Assembly (NCBI GenBank): GCA_031265345.1
Contig: JAISCU010000009.1
Location: forward strand, 1 to 15,372
DNA length: 15,372 nt
Source: Bifidobacteriaceae bacterium
GTDB lineage: Bacteria > Actinomycetota > Actinomycetes > Actinomycetales > WQXJ01
Direction: 5' to 3'
How positions within the stretch are numbered: position 1 is the first letter of the stretch; every line of letters starts with the position of its first letter. A model generated the notes under the pieces. It did not search any database. It was not told where the DNA came from and saw only the letters and a list, made by a program, of their open reading frames with translations. The translations under genes were made by a program, and so were the position numbers. Of this stretch, positions 5,953 to 14,564 are shown piece after piece.

Positions 5953-8900
5953 ATGGCGCTGAACCTGTCCCGCGCGATCTCAGTGGCGGGCGGAGTCGGG
6001 TACCTGCTGCGCACGGCGTCGACCGCCGACCAACCGGAGGCCGCGGCCGGCGGCATCGTCAACTACTACACGTTGGCGGGCACACCGGCCGGGCGGTGGC
6101 TCGGCGAAGGGGCCCGAGCCGTCGGGTTGCGGCCCGGCGAGCAGATAACACAGTCGCAGGCCGAGCGGCTGTACCAGCGGTTGGCGCATCCGTTGACGGG
6201 CGCGCCGCTGGGCGGCGCTAACGCCCGACTGAAAGCGGAGCCGGAACGCCTCTCGTCGAGGACGGTCGCCTGCTACGACCTGACCTTCTCGGTCCCCAAG
6301 TCCGTCTCCATCTTGTTCGCCGCCGCGCCGGGGCGGGTCCAACGTGCGATCCTGGCGGCCCATCACGAGGCCATCGCCCAGACCGTCGCGTGGGCCGAGG
6401 CGAACGTGTTCCAGACCCGGTCCGGGCGGCACGGCGTCGCGGTGACCGCGATACGGGGAGTGATAGCCGGGCGATGGGACCATTGGGACTCGCGGGAGGG
6501 CGACCCGCATCTGCATTCGCATGTGGCCGTGTCCAACCGGGTCCAACGCGCCTGGGACGGCAAATGGATGGCCCTGGACGGATCGGCGGTGTACCGGGCG
6601 GGGGTGGCGATGAGCGAACTGCACACGAACCTGCTGTTGGACGGCCTGCACCGCCGCCTCGGGCTGGACTATCAGGTCAGGAGCCGTCCCGAATCCCGAA
6701 CGACCAGGGCCGTCGTGGCGGACGTGCTCGGGGTCCCGGACGACCTGATCGACCATTTCTCGGCCAGGGCCGCACAGATCCGCGACCGGATCGCCGACTT
6801 CGAGCAGCAATGGCGGACCAGCCATGACGGCGACCCGGACGCCAGGTTGGCGGCGCGATGGAAGAACCAGGCGTGGCGCGAGACCCGGCCGCGGAAGGAC
6901 GCCACCCACCGCACCCTGGCGGAATTGTGCGCCCGCTGGCGCAACCAGATCACGCGCTGGGGGCACCGGCCCGAATCCGTCGTCAGCGCCGCCGTGGGCC
7001 ATCCGCCGAGGCCGGTCGCCCCTGCACGGGTCCTGGCCGACAGCGAGACCATGGCACGCCTCGCCTGGGCGGTACTTGCCGACCAGGCGGCCGGGGCGCG
7101 GCAACCCGCTCCGTCCGATGCCGCCGCCCGCGCCCTCGCCCGTGACCCCGGCGCACTGATGGACGCGGCCGCAGCCGAAGTCGTGGCCCAGGCCGAGGGG
7201 CGCCAGGCGACTTGGAGCGTCCTCCAGCTGCGGGCCGGAGCCGAACGGATCACCCGTCTGATCCGGTTCGCCTCGCCCGAGGACAGGCTCGCGCTGGTCG
7301 ACGGGATCACCACGAATGCGATCCAACAATGCCTCCCGGTGCGGCGCGACCGGTACACGCTCGCCGCCGAGGCCGCCGACGATCTCCGGGTCGCGTTGCG
7401 GGGCCGGACGGCGTTCGACCATCCGCATCTGCCGTCGTACACCACCGGCCGGATCTGGGACGCCGAAGAGCACCTGATCGACCTGTTCGCGCGCCACGAC
7501 CACCCATCGCCGCATGTTCCGGCGTCCCGCGCCCGCCGGTTGGTCCAGGGCGCCAGCCGCGCCCACCGGAAGCTCCACGGGCACGGGCTGGCCCCGGATC
7601 AGGCGGCCGCCGTCCAGGCGGTCCTCATCGACCCGCGCCGCCTGGCGGCGGTCATCGGCGCGGCCGGGACCGGCAAGACGACCTCGATGGCGGCGCTGAG
7701 GGACTGTTGGGAGAGAATCCACGGTCAAGGCACGGTGGTCGCGTTGGCGCCCTCCGCGGCGGCGGCACACGTCCTGGGACGCGAGCTGGGGACGCCCGCG
7801 GCTACGGTCGCGAAGTGGCTGTGGGAGACCAGCAGCGAGGGCGGCCAGGCCCGGCGCGACGCCCTCGCCCGGTCGGGAGGGGTCCCGGCCGGTTCTGGCA
7901 GCGCGGCCGGGTGGGTGCGGCTGGTGGCGGACGATGCCGCGTGGCGGGTCCGTCCGGGTGGGCTGATCATCGTGGACGAGGCGGCGATGACCGGCACCTT
8001 GTCGCTCGACCAGCTGGCCCGGCAGGCCGAGGCGGCGGGCGCGAAGATGCTGCTCGTCGGCGACCCGGCCCAGCTGGACGCGGTCGAGGCGGGCGGGATG
8101 CTGGGTTGGGCCGAACGCCACGGCCACGCCGTCGCGTTGACGTCGCTGTGGCGGTTCCGCCACGAATGGATGGGGCCGGCGTCCCTCGGCCTGCGCGGTG
8201 GGCGGGCGTCCGAGATCGGCACGTACGACGAGCACGGGATGGTGCATTCCGGCGACACCGAACAGATGCGCCAAGCCGCCTACGACCAGGCCCTGAAGGA
8301 CTTCAAAGACCATGTGCCGTCGGTGCTGGTCGCCGCTTCGGCCGCCGAGGCCAAAGATCTGGCCGAACGCGCGTCCCTCGACCTGCGCGCCGCTGGGATT
8401 GTCGACTCGACCGTCTCCGTGGCGGTCAGGGCCGGGCTGGAGGCCGGGCTGGGCGAGCGGATACTGGCGCGGGTCAACGACCGGACGACCACCGACCAGT
8501 GGGGCAACCCGGTCAACAACGGCACTTTCATGACTGTCACCGCCGTGGAGGGCGACCTGGTGACGGCGCTGCGGGAGGACACGGGCGGCATCGTCCATCT
8601 GGACAGACGATGGGTGGCGGACAACTGCGAGCTGGGGTACGCCGTGACGGTGCACCGCACCCAGGGGATCACCGTCGAGAACAGCCATTTCCTGCTCGGC
8701 GCCGACGACAGGACGACCCGGGAATTGCTGTACGTGGCGATGACGAGGGGCCGGGAATCGAACCACGTCTACGTCGGGGTTCTGACCGAGCAGGAGGCCG
8801 CCCATCTGCAAGTCCGCGCCGACGACATACCCACTGCCACGGAACGGCTGTCCGCTGTGCTGCGCCGCGCGGGGGCGGAGCGCACCGCCCACGAGGTTGC

Positions 8901-9684
8901 GGACCAGGCCTTGCGGGACGGCATGTCCCTTGAACGTTTGGTTCCGGAACACGAGTACCTGGCGTCGTTGGTGGCTGGGCCCGAATGCCTGCGCGACCTG
9001 CGGCGGGCAAACCCCGCGGCGGCAGCCGGAGTCGACAGGTGCGCGGCCTGGCCAGCGTTGGTGGCGGCCTGGTCCAAGGCCCGCCTGATCGAGCCCCAGG
9101 CGACATGGGACCGGTTCGCCGCGCCCGTCGTCGGCGATCGGATAGACGACATGGCGGCGCTGCTGCGATCCCGGCTGGCACCCATCGCGGACCAGGACCC
9201 GCCCGCCGCGGACGACGACCGGTGGGTCGCTGGCCTGGTGCCCCGCATAGCCTCCGACGACCCGGGCGTGGCCGCGCTGGCGGCCCAGAACGAGGCGTTG
9301 ATCGAAGCGCGGGTCGCGGAACTCGCGGCCACACCGCAACCGTGGGAGCAGGCACTGCCCGGCCGGCCCATATCGGTCGGCCCGGAAGCGCACGATTGGG
9401 ATCAGGCGCGGCTGCGGGTGGCGGTCTACCGCGACCGTTGGCAGGTCGACACGACCGACGCGTTGGGCCCGGCTCCTGCCGACTCTGAGCTCCAGCGCCG
9501 GGAATGGCAGCGCGCGAGCCAAGCCTTGAGCGCCCAACAATCGATGCCGCAACCTGACGAGAACCTCCTACGCGCCTGGGCGAACCTACACATCGACGCC
9601 CAGCTCAGCGCCGCGCCAGCGCAATCGGCCCTGACCGCTCCCGCTACCGTTGCCGCATCGGCGTCGCCCGGTGCCGGAATCTGA
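5953..9684 (+). CDS. MobF-family conjugative relaxase-helicase (TrwC/TraI type)
   Basis: 1243-residue protein that would nick one strand at the transfer origin, stay covalently attached and unwind the DNA. Relaxase domain, residues 1 to about 300: candidate nucleophile pair Tyr38-Tyr39 (VNYYTLAG...GRWLGEGA) and the metal-binding HLHSH triad (His186, His188, His190). The helicase part has Walker A GAAGTGKT (569-576), Walker B IIVDEAAM (Asp675-Glu676), a GDPAQLDAVEAGG segment, and the superfamily 1 C-terminal motif VTVHRTQGIT (about 898-907). Residues beyond about 950 have no recognised domain. Length is within the usual range for this family. The start follows the upstream stop by one base, with GGAAGGA at 5934-5940. 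The long open frames on the opposite strand are GC-driven shadows. Confidence 0.95.
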   Translation: MALNLSRAISVAGGVGYLLRTASTADQPEAAAGGIVNYYTLAGTPAGRWLGEGARAVGLRPGEQITQSQAERLYQRLAHPLTGAPLGGANARLKAEPERLSSRTVACYDLTFSVPKSVSILFAAAPGRVQRAILAAHHEAIAQTVAWAEANVFQTRSGRHGVAVTAIRGVIAGRWDHWDSREGDPHLHSHVAVSNRVQRAWDGKWMALDGSAVYRAGVAMSELHTNLLLDGLHRRLGLDYQVRSRPESRTTRAVVADVLGVPDDLIDHFSARAAQIRDRIADFEQQWRTSHDGDPDARLAARWKNQAWRETRPRKDATHRTLAELCARWRNQITRWGHRPESVVSAAVGHPPRPVAPARVLADSETMARLAWAVLADQAAGARQPAPSDAAARALARDPGALMDAAAAEVVAQAEGRQATWSVLQLRAGAERITRLIRFASPEDRLALVDGITTNAIQQCLPVRRDRYTLAAEAADDLRVALRGRTAFDHPHLPSYTTGRIWDAEEHLIDLFARHDHPSPHVPASRARRLVQGASRAHRKLHGHGLAPDQAAAVQAVLIDPRRLAAVIGAAGTGKTTSMAALRDCWERIHGQGTVVALAPSAAAAHVLGRELGTPAATVAKWLWETSSEGGQARRDALARSGGVPAGSGSAAGWVRLVADDAAWRVRPGGLIIVDEAAMTGTLSLDQLARQAEAAGAKMLLVGDPAQLDAVEAGGMLGWAERHGHAVALTSLWRFRHEWMGPASLGLRGGRASEIGTYDEHGMVHSGDTEQMRQAAYDQALKDFKDHVPSVLVAASAAEAKDLAERASLDLRAAGIVDSTVSVAVRAGLEAGLGERILARVNDRTTTDQWGNPVNNGTFMTVTAVEGDLVTALREDTGGIVHLDRRWVADNCELGYAVTVHRTQGITVENSHFLLGADDRTTRELLYVAMTRGRESNHVYVGVLTEQEAAHLQVRADDIPTATERLSAVLRRAGAERTAHEVADQALRDGMSLERLVPEHEYLASLVAGPECLRDLRRANPAAAAGVDRCAAWPALVAAWSKARLIEPQATWDRFAAPVVGDRIDDMAALLRSRLAPIADQDPPAADDDRWVAGLVPRIASDDPGVAALAAQNEALIEARVAELAATPQPWEQALPGRPISVGPEAHDWDQARLRVAVYRDRWQVDTTDALGPAPADSELQRREWQRASQALSAQQSMPQPDENLLRAWANLHIDAQLSAAPAQSALTAPATVAASASPGAGI

Positions 9685-9698
9685 CCAGCCCCCCGCCA

Positions 9699-9732
9699 GG
9701 GGCCCGCACGGCCGTTGTGGTGCGGCAGCCCC
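9699..9732 (+). terminator. hairpin after the relaxase gene
   Basis: GGGGC (9699-9703) and CCGCAC (9704-9709) pair with GTGCGG (9720-9725) and GCCCC (9728-9732), with a CA bulge and a 10-base loop. It starts 14 bases after the relaxase stop. No U tract follows, as is common in actinobacteria. The likely role is to end the mobilization operon transcript. Confidence 0.5.
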
Positions 9733-9801
9733 ATGACCGGGGCACTCCATTGATGACGTCGTATGATTGCTCTTGCCTGGCGCGCTGAGCTTCAGGAAGT
9801 G

Positions 9802-9839
9802 AGCCCGAGACCCGGCCGGACGACCTGGGCGCTCGGGCT
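9802..9839. promoter_or_regulatory. inverted repeat upstream of abiEi
   Basis: AGCCCGAG (9802-9809) and CTCGGGCT (9832-9839) form a perfect 8-bp inverted repeat with 22 bases between, about 120 bases before the abiEi start. AbiEi-type antitoxins are known to repress their own operon by binding inverted repeats, so this is a candidate operator. A second hairpin terminator is an alternative. A TATGAT -10-like box lies at 9762-9767, without a good -35. Confidence 0.35.
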
Positions 9840-9958
9840 TCGCGACGTCCGGGGCACAAAGGACCGACCCGCTGATCGCGGAGGGGCGACGGCCACGGCA
9901 GACGGCTGAAGTCACCGCCATCTTGCGCATCATCATCAAAAACGGGAGGATGGATCAT

Positions 9959-10765
9959 ATGGCGATACAGACTGCGCGCGACAGAGTGGGAGCCGCCCAC
10001 GCGGCCGACTGGGCGCTGTCGCGAGGCGTCGCGTCCATGACGACAGCGGAGGTCGCTCGCATGCTGGGCGCCCCCGCCGTCCAAGTGCCCCAGCGGATGA
10101 CCGCCCCGAAGCGCCGCGGGGAGTGGATCACCCCCGCGCGAGGCCTGTGGGTGCCGGTTCCGCCGGAGTTCCGGGGCTGGGGAGGGCCGCCCGCGACCGA
10201 ATTCGTGGACCAGCTGATGGCCCACTTGGATGTGGACTATTACGTCGGATGGCTCGCCGCGGCGTCCCTGCACGGCGCCGCGCACCACGCGCCCCAAGTG
10301 ACTCGCGTCGCCACTTCGAGGCTGGTGCGCCCGCGCCAGGCTGGACGGGCACGGCTGACGTTCCACGAGCGGTCGAGGATCGGCCTGCTGCCGACGGTCG
10401 GTCGCACGGGCCGGTCGGGCCGGTTCCGGGTGTCCTCGCCCGAAGTGACGGCCCTCGACGTCGCCTCCGACATCGGACTGGCCGGAGGGCTTGACAACGC
10501 CGCCACTGTCATAGCGGACCTGGCGGACGAGGCGGCTCTGGACGACGCCGCCCTCGCCGCGGTGGCCCCATTGTTCGCAGACGCGGCCGTACGCCGGGTC
10601 GGTTGGATCGTCGAGCGGTTCACCGGGCGGCGCATGGACACTCTCGCCGCATTCGCAGCCGAATCGCAGTCCGCCCCGTCACGGCTGCACCCGTCCCTGC
10701 CGCCGGCCGGAGCCGTGGACGGCCGGTGGGGTCTGCGTTTGAACACGAAAGTGGAGGTGGAGTGA
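9959..10765 (+). CDS. abiEi: type IV toxin-antitoxin system antitoxin, AbiEi family
   Basis: 268 residues from the ATG at 9959, chosen because GGGAGGA lies 8 bases upstream; TTG 9923 and ATG 9950 are in-frame alternatives. The N-terminal winged-helix region (TTAEVARMLGAPAVQVPQRM...KRRGEWITPARGLWVPVPPEF) is followed by the family-typical block EFVDQLMAHLDVDYYVGWLAAASLHGAAHHAPQ. The C-terminal half (about residues 120-250) matches the AbiEi antitoxin domain in layout. The role is to neutralise the AbiEii nucleotidyltransferase without binding it stably and to autoregulate the operon. The stop overlaps the candidate GTG start of abiEii. Such pairs give phage abortive infection or stabilise mobile elements; which applies here is not visible. 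Confidence 0.9.
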   Translation: MAIQTARDRVGAAHAADWALSRGVASMTTAEVARMLGAPAVQVPQRMTAPKRRGEWITPARGLWVPVPPEFRGWGGPPATEFVDQLMAHLDVDYYVGWLAAASLHGAAHHAPQVTRVATSRLVRPRQAGRARLTFHERSRIGLLPTVGRTGRSGRFRVSSPEVTALDVASDIGLAGGLDNAATVIADLADEAALDDAALAAVAPLFADAAVRRVGWIVERFTGRRMDTLAAFAAESQSAPSRLHPSLPPAGAVDGRWGLRLNTKVEVE

Positions 10766-10770
10766 CCAAC

Positions 10771-11544
10771 ATGCTGTCCACCAACGACATCGCCGCCTGG
10801 GGGAACACCCATCCCTGGGCCGCCGCCGACCAGATCGAGCAGGACCTTCTGCTGTCCAGGGCGATCTGCGCCATAGCCACCCACCCCTACCTTCGCCAAG
10901 AGTTGACGTTCCGAGGCGGCACCGCTCTGCACAAACTGCACCTTCCCCGCCCCGCGCGGTACAGCGAGGACCTGGACTACGTACGCGCCACCGGAGGCGG
11001 GATCGGACGACTGACCGGCTCGCTGCTCGACCTGGGACGCGACCTCGGGTTCGACGTCCGTTCGAGGCTCACCGAGCATCCGAAGGTCTACTGGCGCGCG
11101 ACTGGCCAGACCGGGACACCGTTGCGGATCAAGGTCGAGATCAACACCCACGAGCGCTCTCCGGCACTCCCGCTGATCGCTCTGCCGTTCGAAGTGGACT
11201 CGCCTTGGTGGAGCGGACATGCCGACGTCCCGACCTTCCAACTGCCGGAGTTGATCGCGACGAAACTACGGGCGCTGTATCAGCGATCCAAGGGCCGAGA
11301 CCTGTTCGACATCTGGCTCGCCCTGATCTCAACCGATCTGGATCCCTCGGAAGTGATCGCCGCGTTCGGCCCATATCGGCCAGCGCGATACACCCGCGCC
11401 GCGGCCACCGCCAATCTACGCGCCAAGCTCGCCCTGCCCGACTTCCGGAACGACCTGGCCGACCTCGCCGCCGCCTCGTCCGCCGCCTACGACCCGGACC
11501 AGGCCGCCGACCTCGTGATCGAGCGCCTGCTGTCGCTGACCTGA
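10771..11544 (+). CDS. abiEii: type IV toxin-antitoxin system toxin, AbiEii nucleotidyltransferase
   Basis: 257 residues. The DNA polymerase beta-like nucleotidyltransferase motifs are clear: FRGGTALHKL (Gly49-Gly50-Thr51) and YSEDLDYV (Asp67, Asp69). The downstream block LPELIATKLRALYQRSKGRDLFDIWLAL is typical of AbiEii/AbiGii toxins. Such enzymes transfer nucleotides to RNA targets (tRNA in studied relatives) and arrest growth. The ATG at 10771 has GGAG 8 bases upstream. GTG 10762, which overlaps the abiEi stop as GTGA behind GGAGG, is an equally plausible start. Catalytic residues are intact, so the toxin should be active. The pair sits between the relaxase operon and the convergent primase gene. 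Confidence 0.92.
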   Translation: MLSTNDIAAWGNTHPWAAADQIEQDLLLSRAICAIATHPYLRQELTFRGGTALHKLHLPRPARYSEDLDYVRATGGGIGRLTGSLLDLGRDLGFDVRSRLTEHPKVYWRATGQTGTPLRIKVEINTHERSPALPLIALPFEVDSPWWSGHADVPTFQLPELIATKLRALYQRSKGRDLFDIWLALISTDLDPSEVIAAFGPYRPARYTRAAATANLRAKLALPDFRNDLADLAAASSAAYDPDQAADLVIERLLSLT

Positions 11545-11546
11545 AC

Positions 11547-11933
11547 CGTTCCCGGACGATCCGCGCCACCGGCACCCCGAACGACGGGGCTCGGTGCTTG
11601 GCGGCTCGGCGCCCGGCGGTCGCGTTGATCGTTCACGTGTCGCGGAGACGCGTTCACGCGGTCGTTCATGGCGTTCATCGCTCGGGGCCGGGCCGCTCAT
11701 CGTGAATGTTCTCGCAGGTCAGCGTATGAACGGTCATCGATGGGCGATGTGAACGACGCCCGATGAACGACGATCATCCTCGGCTCGCCCGCCGAGCCTT
11801 CCGGTCAGATCGTCCACTATCCGCGCACGCGGTTTGCCGGATCGTTCACCGTCCACCGTGCACCACTCACGGGGTCATCCGGGTTGAACGACGCGCCGTT
11901 CACGTCCCGCACGCGGTGGACGCATCCGTTCAC
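11547..11933. repeat. GTGAACGA repeat cluster B
   Basis: About thirteen copies of GAACG/CGTTC in the gap between convergent abiEii and the primase, the last overlapping the primase stop codon. Exact shared words with cluster A are GATCGTTCAC (11627-11636 and 11840-11849, minus orientation of GTGAACGATC) and GTGAACGACGCC (11749-11760). Others: CGTTCAC at 11651, 11897 and 11927; CGTTCAT at 11663 and 11672; ATGAACG at 11726 and 11763; TTGAACGACG at 11884. Because it lies at two gene ends, it is not a simple promoter array. The gap holds no convincing gene. Confidence 0.85.
11782..11798. terminator. hairpin between abiEii and the primase gene
   Basis: GGCTCG (11782-11787) pairs with CGAGCC (11793-11798) around a 5-base loop, between two convergent genes. 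There is no U tract. It may act as a bidirectional terminator. Confidence 0.35.
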
Positions 11934-13634
11934 AGGCCCGCCCCCGCTGGTTGGACGCAGGCCGTCACCATCGGCGCAGGCGGCGGCGCCGGAACGGATC
12001 GCGGCGCGGCGAAGGGCGCAAGGCCGGCCACCGTCAGGTCGGCCTCGGCCAGGATCGACGCGCGCTCGTGGAACCCTCCCAGCCGCGCCGCCAGATGCTC
12101 GCGTCCTTCCGCCGCGGCCGGGAAGTCCAGCCCGCCCAGGACGGCGACCGCGGCCCGCCACAACGGCAGCCGCTGCTCCAAGTACGGTTCCGCCCCGGCC
12201 AGCCCGGCGAGCCTGTCCACCATCCGGTGGCTGTAGGACGGAGCGGCGAACAGCCTCTCGTACAAGGCCTCCGGGCCCAAGCGTCGCAGCCAGTCGGCGG
12301 GGTCCTTCCCGTCGCGCACGTCCGCGAATTGGGCGTCCGCCCGTTGGGCCGGCGTCAGCAACGACTCGACGGCCCTGACGGTCGCGCGCTGGCCTGGGCC
12401 GTCGGCGTCGAACGCGAACACCACCTGCGGCAGCCCTCCCGTGACATCCGCCAACAGAGCGACCTGCGCCCTGGTCAGCGCCGTGCCGCAGGGCGCGACC
12501 GGCACCAGGTCGGGCAGCGAGGGGTGCGGCTTCGCCCGGGACGCGGCCCTGACGGCTGCGGCGTCGAACGGCCCCTCCACCACCACCGGCACCGCCCAGC
12601 CTGGGTCCGCCAACCGGGCGGCCGCCTCCGGCGTCAGCCCGTACAGCACCCGGCTCTTGTCGAACACCTCGGAGTTCGGCGAGTTGAGGTATTTCGGGCC
12701 ATGGGCGGCGCGCGGGTTCGCGCGCGCCGTCACTCCCACGACATGTCCTCGGCGGTCGTACAACGGAAGCACGATCCGGTCCCGGAACCGGTCGCGCGTC
12801 CCCCCGAACCGTGACGGCGCGACCAGGCCCGCCCGTCCCATCTCCTCGGTGGTGTACCCGCGCCGCGCCAGATGGCGCGTCAGGTCGTCGCCGCGCGCGA
12901 CCGCCAGCCCCGCACGGATGTCGGGCAGCCCGCGCGACGACTGGTAGGCCCGCGCCCACCTCGCCTCTGGAAGGGACAGGTTCTCGCGCCAATGCGCCCA
13001 GGCCTCGTGCATGACCGCCAAACCGCGGTCGTCCGGGTCCGGGGCCGCCGGGGCGGCGAACATCCACACATCCACATAGGAGCGCAGGCCCCGCCCGTCG
13101 ATCGGCACATCCGTCTGTCCGGGCCCGGAGCGCCGTTCGACGAGACGGACCCGTCCGCCCGGCAGCGCCGACCCCGGGCGCCAGCACCCATTGGTCCGCG
13201 CCGGACAGCAGCTCGACCCCGGCGTGCTCGAACCGGAGCGGCTCCTGCCCGCCCGCGCCCGGCTCCGCGCGGCACCAGGCCGCGACCCGTCCGTCGGGCC
13301 TGGAGGCGACCATGAACCAGTCTCCCAGCAGGCCGCGGCCTTGCAGCAGCCGGAAATTCGCGTCGGCGCTGACGCCCGCCCTCGGCCCGATCCTCACCAC
13401 ATCGACCGAGCCGGGGCCGCACGCCACCCCCACGTTCGCCGTGGGCCGCTCCCGCCACCAGGCGGCCACCACGTCGGGCTCCGAGCTGGCGCCTCGCGGC
13501 CCCGACTCCCAGACGGGGAGGCCCGCGACCGGGTCGACCGGGAAGACCCTGAGACCGTCCCGTGCCGCCGCCGCGGCCACCGCGCCCAGGCCGGCCGGCG
13601 GCGGCATCGGGCGCGTCTCGGCGCTGGTCGCCAT
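11930..13634 (-). CDS. prim-pol / DnaG-type primase fusion (frameshifted)
   Basis: DNA primase for element replication or second-strand synthesis after transfer. Frame from ATG 13634: GLRVFPVDPVAGLPVW...ASSEPDVVAAWWRERPTANVGVACGPG, the bifunctional primase/polymerase N-terminal domain, up to WVLAPG (about residue 154). After the CCCGGGG run (plus strand 13172-13178) the protein continues one base later as SALPGGRVRLVERRSG...DVPIDGRGLRSY. It then gives a DnaG-like core (RDRIVLPLYDRRGHVVGVTAR, KYLNSPNSEVFDKSRVLYGL) and a Toprim fold (VVVEGPFDAA near 12570, FAFDADGPGQ near 12391-12420, KDPADWL). No CHC2 zinc finger is seen. Removing one G restores about 567 residues. The prim-pol acidic residues expected at VVRIG (79-83) are absent, so that domain may be inactive. 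The stop lies inside a GTGAACG repeat. Confidence 0.85.
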
Positions 13635-13675
13635 ACCGGCACACGCCGCCCCGGAGAAACCCGCACGAACCTAAT

Positions 13676-13704
13676 CGCTCTATAGCGTGCTAGCGCTATA
13701 GCGT
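13676..13704. promoter_or_regulatory. operator-like CTATAGCGT repeats between divergent genes
   Basis: CTATAGCGT occurs at 13680-13688 and 13696-13704, a 16-base period. The second copy extends to the perfect palindrome CGCTATAGCG (13694-13703), and GCTAGC (13689-13694) lies between. The site is about 45 bases upstream of the primase start on the minus strand and about 190 bases before the plus-strand gene, so one regulator could control both directions. The TATAG cores may also serve as -10 elements. Confidence 0.5.
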
Positions 13705-13771
13705 CTGCGGTACCATGAAGGCATGGGGCGTCGATTAGCGTCGACCGGTGGACGCCGCCGCCTGGTGACCC

Positions 13772-13892
13772 GTGACAGCGATCACCACCAGGAAGGCGGC
13801 GGCAGTGGCGCGCCGGGCACAACCCATGCCGGGCCAGGGAGACCTGCTGGCCCTGTTGGCCGAGCTGGAGACTACCGGAACGGAGGACGCGC
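13772..13892 (+). other. protein-like open frame before the 223-residue gene
   Basis: After a TGA at 13766, a GTG at 13772 opens a frame reading ...ARRAQPMPGQGDLLALLAELETTGTEDAHEE, with mostly G/C-ending codons. It has no stop and stays open, in the same frame as the methylase-like gene, to the window end. It may be the true N-terminus of that gene or a small gene disrupted by a frameshift. No ribosome-binding site is clear. A different frame here (ATG 13723) ends in an ATGA overlap with the next gene, but its product looks random. Confidence 0.35.
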
Positions 13893-14564
13893 ATGAGGAA
13901 GCGCACGAGCACGGGCATCAACGACTGGCCGACATGGGACGGCCAGCAGACGGGCGCGCGCTGGACGGACTCGCTGGAGTACCTCGAGGCGTGGGAGCAG
14001 CTGCCGTCACGGTGGGCGCTGCCGGTCCCGCAGGCGGGCGGCGACCCGGCGGACAGCGCTTACCATCACCAGCCGACGGCCTTCGCGGACCTGGTCCCGG
14101 CTCCGGCCAGGCAGACCTTCTCACCGGACTACCTGGTTCTTCTGGACCGGCTGGCGGGAACCGAAGCGGCCGACCGGTCGAGGCTGGAGGGAAGGCCGAC
14201 CATCCTGTTGACGACCTGGGACTCCCGGCCGGGCGACTGGGAATGGGCGGACGAGGGAGCGCCCTCACGAGCGGCATGGATGATGGTCCAGGCGGCCAAA
14301 TGGGCGACCATCCAGCCCCTGCGCGCCCGGATCGAGGCGGTCGCCCGGCCGTGGGAGCGCCCCCTGCTCATCCGGACGCTGGCCCCGGTGGGATGGATAG
14401 CGCCGTTGGAGCTGACCGAGCCGACCAGGCGGATGCTCTGGCGGCTGGCGGACCTGGGGGCTCCCCGGCCCTCTGGGACAGCCCTGGACCAGGCAATGAC
14501 ACGCCTCGAACCCGCGCACATGCGGGTCACAGCGACCAACTGGAGCGCGCTGACCAGCGGCTGA
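13893..14564 (+). CDS. hypothetical protein, unknown family
   Basis: 223 residues. The start ATG has GGAGGA five bases upstream (13882-13887). The protein is soluble with no signal peptide or membrane segment. It is rich in Trp (about 15, for example NDWPTWDGQQTGARW, TTWDSRPGDWEWADEG, RRMLWRLADLG) and Leu. Third codon positions are almost all G or C, which supports real coding. No catalytic motif is recognised. It lies divergent from the primase and overlaps the next gene's frame at its 3' end, so it is probably in one operon with the methylase-like gene. A role in element maintenance is inferred from position only. Confidence 0.7.
   Translation: MRKRTSTGINDWPTWDGQQTGARWTDSLEYLEAWEQLPSRWALPVPQAGGDPADSAYHHQPTAFADLVPAPARQTFSPDYLVLLDRLAGTEAADRSRLEGRPTILLTTWDSRPGDWEWADEGAPSRAAWMMVQAAKWATIQPLRARIEAVARPWERPLLIRTLAPVGWIAPLELTEPTRRMLWRLADLGAPRPSGTALDQAMTRLEPAHMRVTATNWSALTSG

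Noticed and set aside
7212..8933. Long plus-strand open frame inside the relaxase gene
   Set aside because: Out-of-frame shadow with Arg/Gly/Pro-rich product; the relaxase frame holds all helicase motifs.
5980..9552. Very long open frame (1190 codons) on the minus strand opposite the relaxase
   Set aside because: Composition is Arg/Pro/Gly/His-rich with no domain; it is a mirror of the GC-rich relaxase codons.
11545..12378. Plus-strand open frames running opposite the primase 3' end
   Set aside because: Arg/Pro-rich products with no motifs; the minus strand carries the Toprim primase.
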